NCBI GenBank assembly: GCA_963843535.1
Contig: CAWJKU010000001.1
Location: 248,001 to 312,000 of the forward strand
DNA: 64,000 bases
From: CAVUNY01 sp963843535
GTDB taxonomy: Bacteria > Chloroflexota > Anaerolineae > Anaerolineales > Anaerolineaceae
Direction: 5' to 3'
Shown one piece after another: positions 61,300-64,000 of the stretch. Positions within the stretch are counted from its first letter, which is position 1. Each line of letters starts with the position of its first letter. The position numbers were made by a program, and so were the translations under genes. The notes under the pieces are model-generated. The model worked only from the letters and a program-made list of their open reading frames with translations, was not told where the DNA came from and did not search any database.

Positions 61300-61776
61300 A
61301 TGAAGAAAGCTATTCACCCAACATATTACCCAGATGCTCAAGTGGTTTGTGCCTGCGGCAACACCTGGACTACCGGTTCAACCCGCAAGATGATCCGCAC
61401 CGAGGTTTGCTCAAAATGCCACCCGTTCTTTACGGGTCAGCAGGCACGGATTATCGATATTGAAGGCCAGGTCGACCGCTTTTACCGCAAGCTGCAGGCG
61501 CGCCAGAGTTATGTGGACCAGCAAAAAGCCCGCGATGATGCCCGCACTTCACCTGACCGGACTGTTGCTGATCTCGCTTTAGGCCCGCGCCCAACCGATG
61601 CCCTGGCCAAAGCAGGTATCACCACCGTGGGACAGATTATCGATAAACTGGCGATTGGCGAGCAGACTTTGCTGGATGTCGACGGTTTCGGCCGCAAATC
61701 TCTGATCGATCTCAAGAAAAAGCTGCGTTCATTGGGCTACGATTTGCCTGCCGCGGCCGATGAGATCGTCGTTTAG
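61300..61776 (+). CDS. rpmE: Ribosomal protein bL31 fused to an alpha-CTD-like helix-hairpin-helix domain
   Basis: 158 residues, about twice the usual L31 length (65-90). Residues 1-70 are a zinc-type (C+) L31: KKAIHPTYYPDAQVVCACG with Cys17/Cys19, EVCSKCHPFFTGQQ with Cys37/Cys40, and VDRFYRKLQAR. A charged linker (about 70-92) leads to a domain at 93-150: RPTDALAKAGITTVGQIIDKL, then GFGRKSLIDLKKKLRSLGYDLP (split here), closely like the RNA polymerase alpha C-terminal domain. No frameshift is needed; the fusion is a clean single frame. The domain may bind nucleic acid or a protein partner such as a factor coupling ribosome and polymerase. It follows rpmA after 79 bp and ends at a strong terminator. 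Confidence 0.85.
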   Translation: MKKAIHPTYYPDAQVVCACGNTWTTGSTRKMIRTEVCSKCHPFFTGQQARIIDIEGQVDRFYRKLQARQSYVDQQKARDDARTSPDRTVADLALGPRPTDALAKAGITTVGQIIDKLAIGEQTLLDVDGFGRKSLIDLKKKLRSLGYDLPAAADEIVV

Positions 61777-61796
61777 GCTCACTCAATAATGAAACC

Positions 61797-61833
61797 AGGA
61801 ACCCCGGAGATTTTCGGGGTTCTTTTTTTTACT
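61797..61833 (+). terminator. Terminator of the ribosomal protein operon
   Basis: AGGAACCCCGGAGA and TTTTCGGGGTTCTT pair, with eight T following. Confidence 0.85.
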
Positions 61834-61916
61834 CACCAGTCTGCACACCGGCCAAAAGCTGCTTGAACGGACTTAGTAATTTTTTCGCTTAGAATAAGAG
61901 CTATCCAATCCAGGGT

Positions 61917-62052
61917 AGGTTGGGTTGAGCGATTGAGACAAGCTTTTTTTCCTTTCCGTATTGACGCGAAACCCAACATCCTCGGTTGTGTTGGGTTTCG
62001 GGGCGATGGTTTGCATTCCATAAGCCTTAAATTTGTGCCCCTCAACCCAACC
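61917..62052. repeat. Nested palindromic repeat (REP/MITE-like)
   Basis: Outer arms: GGTTGGGTTGAG (61918-61929) and CTCAACCCAACC (62041-62052), exact inverted complement of 12 bp. Inner arms: CGAAACCCAACA (61967-61978) and TGTTGGGTTTCG (61989-62000), exact, around a 10-nt loop. The GTAGGTTGGGTTGAGCG and CGAAACCCAACA words are known to me as a very widespread palindromic intergenic repeat in several phyla. Right after it begins the IS110 element. Confidence 0.75.
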
Positions 62053-62094
62053 TTGTATATTATAACAAGGGTAAGATTAACCCTATTGGATAGG

Positions 62095-62215
62095 AACAGG
62101 GTAGACCGTCCAACCTAAGGTTAAAGAAAACCGGTTCGTAGCGTGGTCGCCCTGCTCTTTCAACGATAGCCCGAACAGTTGCCTGGGACAGAGCCCGTAT
62201 TTGGCAAGGTAGGGA
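62095..62215 (+). ncRNA. Candidate IS110 bridge RNA
   Basis: The non-coding end upstream of the recombinase folds into two bulged stem-loops. First: CAGGG (62097-62101) with CCCTG (62150-62154) and GACC (62104-62107) with GGTC (62145-62148), enclosing a 37-nt loop. Second: TTGCC (62179-62183) with GGCAA (62203-62207), enclosing a 19-nt loop. Two internal-loop hairpins upstream of the gene is the layout expected for bridge RNAs of IS110-group elements. Guide sequences cannot be assigned without element ends. Confidence 0.45.
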
Positions 62216-62237
62216 CCATCTATTGCAGGAGGTTGGC

Positions 62238-63212
62238 ATGGACACTTCTTTATCGGTAGACACATTTGTGGGGATCGATGTCAGCAAGGCGCATCTGGAC
62301 GTGTATCTGCGGCCTGTGGGGCAGGCCTTTCAAGTGGATAATTCTCCCAGCGGGATCGCGATATTGATCGAGAAGCTGCGGGCCTTTTCCGTCCGGCTGG
62401 TGGTTCTGGAAGCCACCGGCGGGTATGAGCAAGAGGCGTTTGTGCGTTTGAACGCGGCCAAGTTCCCGACCGTGCGCATCAATCCACGCCAGGCGCGGGA
62501 CTTTGCCAAAGCCACCGGAAAATTAGCCAAATCGGATCGGATCGACGCCAGTTCGCTGGCCCATTATGCCCAGGCCATCCAACCCCAGGTTCGCCCGGTG
62601 CCCGATGAAGCCACCCGCCAGCTCCAGGCGCTCCTGGATCGCCGTCGTCAGGTGGTCGAGATGCTGGTGGCCGAGGAAAATCGGAGGGCCATCAGCCAGC
62701 CCCCGGTACTCGAACGGATCCAGGCCCACATTACCTGGCTGGAGCACGAGTTGGATGACCTCAACCACCAGCTCCAACAAGCCGTGCAAGCGCACCCCCA
62801 CTGGCAGCAGCAAAACGAGTGGCTGCTGTCCGTCCCAGGGGTGGGGCCTGTGTTGAGCACCACCTTGTTGGCCGATCTGCCGGAGTTGGGCCATCTGGAT
62901 CGCAAAAAGATCGCGGCGCTGGTGGGGGTGGCGCCTTTCAATCGCGATAGCGGGTTGATGAACGGCAAACGGGTGGTGTGGGGCGGGCGCGGAACGATCC
63001 GGCGGACCCTGTACATGGCCACACTGGCCGCTCGGCGGTGTAACCCGGTGATCAAGACCTTCTTTGAACGCCTGATCGCCGCGGGCAAACCCTTCAAAGT
63101 CGCCATGATCGCCTGCATGCGGAAATTGTTAACGATTCTGAATGCGCTCCTGGTTCATCAGACCGCCTGGAATCCGAAGATCATGGAGAAAATTGCTGAA
63201 TTTGCTGCTTGA
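62238..63212 (+). CDS. IS110-family DEDD recombinase (transposase)
   Basis: 324 residues. RuvC-like N-terminal domain with FVGIDVSKAHLDVY (first Asp), VVLEATGGYEQEA (Glu) and AKSDRIDASSLAHYAQ (Asp pair); a coiled coil at about 140-185; and the C-terminal Transposase_20 domain with LLSVPGVGPVLSTTLLADLPELG (split), VGVAPFNRDSGLMNGKR containing the catalytic Ser, and YMATLAARRCNPVIKTFFERL (split). It recombines DNA guided by an element-encoded bridge RNA. ATG 62238 has GGAGG at 5 nt; an upstream GTG/TTG-type start is less likely. All catalytic residues are present, so the element is probably active. Confidence 0.92.
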   Translation: MDTSLSVDTFVGIDVSKAHLDVYLRPVGQAFQVDNSPSGIAILIEKLRAFSVRLVVLEATGGYEQEAFVRLNAAKFPTVRINPRQARDFAKATGKLAKSDRIDASSLAHYAQAIQPQVRPVPDEATRQLQALLDRRRQVVEMLVAEENRRAISQPPVLERIQAHITWLEHELDDLNHQLQQAVQAHPHWQQQNEWLLSVPGVGPVLSTTLLADLPELGHLDRKKIAALVGVAPFNRDSGLMNGKRVVWGGRGTIRRTLYMATLAARRCNPVIKTFFERLIAAGKPFKVAMIACMRKLLTILNALLVHQTAWNPKIMEKIAEFAA

Positions 63213-63349
63213 TTTTTAACACAGTTGCTACGAATGCCCACGAATTTAGCGAGAAATCCACTAAGAACCCTACCGAAAAAAATTGCAAGCAATTTATAGA
63301 TATAAATTGTGTTTCCTGGCGGTACGCAGCGCGGCTGCGAAACGCATAT

Positions 63350-63361
63350 TATAATAGTCTG
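63350..63361 (+). promoter_or_regulatory. -10 element 6 nt upstream of ATG
   Basis: TATAAT at 63350-63355 ends exactly six bases before ATG 63362, without a ribosome site: a leaderless start. Confidence 0.5.
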
Positions 63362-64000
63362 ATGGCGCGCGGGCAGCTCTTTATTTTTCTCGGGTACGCG
63401 GGTGGGGTAGGAACCACGAATGCCATGTTAACGGCGGCCAGCCGCCGACATGCGCAGGGCGTAGATGTGGTTGCCGTTCTGGTTGAAACTCACGGCCAGC
63501 AACAAAGCGAAGAGCTGCTGCTCACTTTTGAAAAGGCGCCGCTTCGCAATATACCTGGTCCGGAGGGGGATTGGAAGGCGATCGATGTAGATGCCGTCCT
63601 GGCGCGCCGGCCCGCCCTGGCGCTGGTGGATGATCTGGCCTTGTTAAACCCGCCTGGTGGACGCAACGCCCGCCGCTTTCAGGATGTGGAAGAAATTTTG
63701 GAGAACGGCATCGACGTATATGCCACCCTTTCCATCCAGAACATCTCAAGTTTGGTAGATGTCGTCAGCCAGATCACCGGCATTGATGTGACGGATATCG
63801 TTCCAGACAGCCTGCTCGACCAGGCTGCAGAAATCCAGATTGTCGATCTGCCCCCTTCGGAACTGCTGCAACTTTATCGCGATGGAAAACTTTTTATCGC
63901 CGAGCGCACCCGCCAGACCAGCCAGAATCTGTACCGGATGGGCAATTTAACCGCCTTGCGCGAATTGGCCTTGCGGCGCGTCGCGGAGCGTGCCGACGAT
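63362..64000 (+). CDS. KdpD N-terminal-domain-like sensor protein (3' partial)
   Basis: 213 codons open to the right edge. The sequence follows the KdpD (PF02702) sensor domain throughout: ALALVDDLALLNPPGG for the usual DELAHTN.PG, QDVEEILENGIDVYATLSIQN, VPDSLLDQAAEIQIVDLPPSELL (in parts) and GNLTALRELALRRVAERADD. The nucleotide-binding loop is altered: GYAGGVGTTNAML instead of GAAPGVGKTYAML, so the Walker Lys is Thr. KdpD controls high-affinity K+ uptake, but stand-alone KdpD-N or USP-linked versions exist. The kinase part, if any, is beyond the window. Confidence 0.75.
   Translation, partial: MARGQLFIFLGYAGGVGTTNAMLTAASRRHAQGVDVVAVLVETHGQQQSEELLLTFEKAPLRNIPGPEGDWKAIDVDAVLARRPALALVDDLALLNPPGGRNARRFQDVEEILENGIDVYATLSIQNISSLVDVVSQITGIDVTDIVPDSLLDQAAEIQIVDLPPSELLQLYRDGKLFIAERTRQTSQNLYRMGNLTALRELALRRVAERADD

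Larger units (their letters stand above)
62095..63212 (+). mobile_element. IS110-family insertion sequence (approximate extent)
   Basis: An intact DEDD recombinase gene with an upstream structured non-coding region. IS110 elements have no clear terminal inverted repeats, so exact ends are not visible. The left end lies somewhere after the palindrome at 62052, the right end somewhere in 63213-63361. Confidence 0.7.

Overview
The window looks like a chromosomal segment of a Chloroflexota bacterium, most likely class Anaerolineae. This is inferred from gene content and style: secreted or membrane proteins with long Thr/Pro-rich linkers, very GAF-rich signalling proteins, a roadblock/V4R/response-regulator operon, LCP and LysM envelope proteins, orphan complex-I-type membrane subunits, and moderately high G+C. 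No 16S rRNA gene is present, so the assignment is not proven.

Layout. 1-7.6 kb is an accessory, gene-poor stretch: the end of a membrane protein, repeats, small orphan genes, and a transposase gene that is both frame-split and interrupted by a complete 876-bp IS with a 10-bp target duplication; it ends at a tRNA-Phe-like remnant without a D arm. 7.7-16.6 kb holds a secreted metallopeptidase, a DUF348/G5/3D wall protein, rsmA, a glycosyltransferase, a roadblock-V4R-response regulator operon and a HAD gene. 16.7-25.6 kb is envelope and protein quality control: S41 and HtrA-like proteases, a degenerate tyrosine recombinase, an LCP-LysM-sensor kinase operon, tRNA-Leu(CAG) and a DivIC-like protein. 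25.7-33.4 kb has a HAD gene coupled to a partner-switching module (GAF/PP2C phosphatase, RsbW-like kinase, STAS antagonist) and a UDP-sugar dehydrogenase. 33.6-53.6 kb contains folD and then a large nucleobase-catabolism locus: 8-oxoguanine-deaminase-like amidohydrolase, adenine deaminase, GntR regulator, two carbamoyltransferase-like proteins (one YgeW-like), carbamate kinase, a BMP-type nucleoside ABC transporter, a threonine-synthase-like protein, a second PLP enzyme and dihydropyrimidinase. 53.6-57.2 kb encodes three membrane proteins related to NuoL/M/N. 57.3-61.8 kb has a coiled-coil protein, selB, rplU, rpmA and an L31 fused to an alpha-CTD-like domain. 61.9-64 kb has a nested palindromic repeat, an IS110-family element with a candidate bridge RNA, and the start of a KdpD-N-terminal-like protein.

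How the genes fit together. The 34.6-53.6 kb locus can be read as import of nucleosides or bases (BMP ABC system), deamination and ring opening (deaminases, dihydropyrimidinase), then carbamoyl transfer and ATP recovery through carbamoyl phosphate and carbamate kinase, under a GntR/UTRA repressor. A shared 10-bp word lies at the promoters of both the deaminase and the transporter.

Most striking anomaly. All four transporter genes (42.5-47.4 kb) are broken by 21 single-base insertions and no deletions. Removing them restores four full-length proteins. The rest of the window carries only two such insertions, in the glycosyltransferase at 13.3 kb and the HAD gene at 15.76 kb. A local consensus error is the simplest explanation, but a real mutational event cannot be excluded from sequence alone.
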